A stretch of 64,000 nt of DNA from Spirodela intermedia (lineage: Eukaryota > Streptophyta > Magnoliopsida > Alismatales > Araceae), in the NCBI GenBank assembly GCA_902729315.2, contig LR746264.1, positions 10,633,878 through 10,697,877 of the forward strand, in the 5' to 3' direction. Below the pieces are notes generated by a model. It saw only the letters and a program-made list of their open reading frames with translations. It had not been told where the DNA came from and made no database searches. The translations under genes and the position numbers were made by a program. Within the stretch, counting starts at the first letter, position 1, and each line of letters opens with the position of its first letter. Shown one piece after another: positions 61,971-64,000 of the stretch.

Positions 61971-63992
61971 TCAGAGCACCGTAAACGAGCGGGATGCGCC
62001 GGTGTAATGGCGGACGGAGCCGAAGAGGCTCTTGGCGGCGCCGAAGTGGCGCAGCCTGTAGACACCGGGGACCGCGGCGGCGGGGGCCGTCCATTCGATG
62101 GTGGCGTGGCTGTGGGAGCTGAGCGAGGAGGGCCGCGACCACCTGAACCGGAGGCAGAAGTCGTCGTCGTCATAGGCGGGGACCCATGAGTCAACGCCGC
62201 CGGTGGACCTCTCCACGAGGGCGAAGGTGCCCTCCGTCATCAGGTCGTTCCTGGGGCAGGCGGACCAGAAGGTGGCGGAGACCGTCTCGCCCTTCCGCAC
62301 GGTGGCGTTGACCGGAACGTCAACGCTGATGTCGCCGAACTTAACGCCGAAGGGGGTGGAATCCATGACCACCGGCGGGAGCAGGCTGATCTGCTTCTTC
62401 AGAAGGTCCGGTGGCAGCGGGCCCGCTTCCACTGTCTCGCCGCTGATGAGGGCCGTCGCGAGCTTCTTGAACTCCTGGATGTACCCGCTGAGGGTGTGGG
62501 GGCCGTAGAGCGTGGAGGCTCCCTGCAGGCGAACATCCGGTGCCTGTTAGTCGCTCCTTGAATAGTCGCAGAGAGAGGGAGAGTTTGGATTTGGTCTTGT
62601 CGGAGGGGACCTCGTATCGCTGGATGGCGTACTCCTCGAAGGTGGTCACGTACTGGGAGTACGTGTTGGTCAACCCGGCGATGACGACGTGGACATTGCT
62701 GTCGAATTCCGCGGTTCCGCTACTGGTCAGCGCCACCTTTACAGCGTCACGGAGACGTCTGCCGGCCATTGTACTGAATTCTGTGCTCAAAGATCGCATA
62801 AGAGCCGATCCAGAATACAAATGAAATCAAAGGCGGCTGCCCCGCGAGGAGAGAAAAATATATATATACATACCGCTGGGTACACTGAGAATGACCACCT
62901 GACCAATCCGGAGGATCTGAATTGGGAGAATGGAAGGCTGAAGAAAAAGTCAAAGGAAGCGAATTCTGAGTAAGACAACAGACAGTACTGGAATAACGAT
63001 TATACGCTAAAATAAAGCGAGGACCAAGATTAATCGGTAATCAAAACCCATCTGGAAATCAATCCTCTACAGAGACAACAGAATAAATCAGATCGGATAA
63101 TCAATGCTTAACTTCTCTATAATATGCATGAAAGAAGAAAAAGGTCAGCGTGAGGCTCACCGCCCAGTCATACGGTTCCTTCATCTCACCAGTGTCCAGC
63201 AAAATAGGCTTCGGATGTTGACAATCAACTTGCGCCTGGTTGGGTGTTTTCAGTACGTTCCTCACCAGCCTCCAGAAGGGGTTCCCCTGCGAAGAGAAAC
63301 CAGGAAAAATTAGCATAATTAATCAGATTAAGGCTCAAAGGATGATTGCCCGTGGAGTCATTGTCACCTACTTTATCATCCCCTTGTGTAAAGTCAAATG
63401 CTCCAGGCCCATCTGTGGTTCCTGCTGCAAACGCGAAACCCATGGCAGCAGGGCACGTCTTCACCACTTGGTCACCGATAGTAACTTTGAGCTGCGAAAA
63501 GTCTATGTATTTATGGCGATAGTCAACGCTGCCTTTTACTTGCTCAGAGGCCGAGTTGAAAAGGTCAGCAGCCTTCTTAAATTGCCTATCCCCGATGATC
63601 CGGGTGCTCTCAAATTCGTCAGGATACCTGCAGGACGAAACTATCACTTAGGATTTACCATGATTAAATGATACATGTATATAAATATATATATCTTTTT
63701 GGACTGATCAATCAGGGAGATTATTACCCAGGGCCACGCCCATAACAAAGCTCGTTCTTCCCATTGCAGGTACTGTGGTTGAAATCACAGGGTCGCCCAG
63801 TGTCGATGCAGAATGCACCCGCCACATTAGGGCTAACATCACCGCAATTGGTTTGACAGAATGCCGATACGAAGGCCGGCCGGTTGCCCTGCCTGAATGT
63901 GCTGCGAACCCGTTGGGTTGCACTCAAGAAGCTCGTTGCTGGCCACCCACCAGTTGCCTCAATGGAGGAGGCATGTTGGACGATTTCTTCTC
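61971..63992 (-). CDS. NCER: Neutral (alkaline) ceramidase, 3' part; gene continues beyond the window
   Basis: Hydrolyses the amide bond of ceramides to sphingoid base and fatty acid, in the secretory system. Visible exons (5' to 3'): 63992-63728, 63627-63372, 63286-63161, 62937-62874, 62780-62611, 62522-61971; phases agree. Landmarks: GNRPAFVSAFCQTNCGDVSP, CNGKNELCYGRGPG, YPDEFESTRIIGDRQF, CPAAMGFAFAAGTTDGPGAF, ILRIGQVVILSVPSEFSTMA, GASTLYGPHTLSGYIQEFKK, WSACPRNDLMTEGTF, and the C-terminal beta-domain ending ASRSFTVL. These match neutral ceramidase C-terminal halves. The exon at 63992 begins at an AG acceptor (CAG), so the upstream intron starts inside the window, and the active-site half lies outside. 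Confidence 0.92.
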
Positions 63993-64000
63993 CTGCAGAA

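Overview
The window is nuclear DNA of a flowering plant. Its genes have plant intron-exon structure and belong to plant families, and it carries Ty1/copia and Ty3/gypsy LTR retrotransposons whose primer sites match plant initiator tRNA-Met. The very GC-rich coding exons beside AT-rich repeat DNA suggest a monocot. The species cannot be fixed from the sequence.

Layout. (1) Positions 1-48,400 hold a tandem array of one composite unit, heavily invaded by retrotransposons. The unit is a truncated beta-tubulin first exon on the minus strand, a promoter-rich intergenic stretch, and a proline-transporter (ProT) gene on the plus strand. Four units can be traced. Unit 0 (about 9.8-15.5 kb) keeps only part of ProT exon 7, split by a copia element. 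Unit 1 has ProT1 (19,819-22,870), unit 2 has ProT2 (38,740-42,003, start codon lost) and unit 3 has ProT3 (44,581-48,319). Between them lie two related copies of a gypsy element (about 1-6.9 kb and 23.4-35.4 kb), a nested element inside the second, and solo LTRs with target-site duplications. The first gypsy copy contains a piece of the host gene DEX1 with its intron. (2) Positions 48,443-50,656 hold an intronless DYW-class pentatricopeptide-repeat gene and a tRNA-Gly(CCC). (3) Positions 51,330-64,000 hold three minus-strand genes: a GDP-fucose O-fucosyltransferase-family gene (8 exons), an SSUH2-like zinc-finger gene (7 exons) and the 3' part of a neutral ceramidase gene that runs off the window.

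The ProT copies import compatible solutes (proline, glycine betaine). Their seven-exon structure is identical in exon lengths, so they are recent duplicates. All exon boundaries were read by eye from GT/AG sites, reading-frame continuity and remembered family sequence. No alignment or transcript data were available. The right third is ordinary single-copy gene space; the left two thirds are a duplicating, transposon-rich locus.
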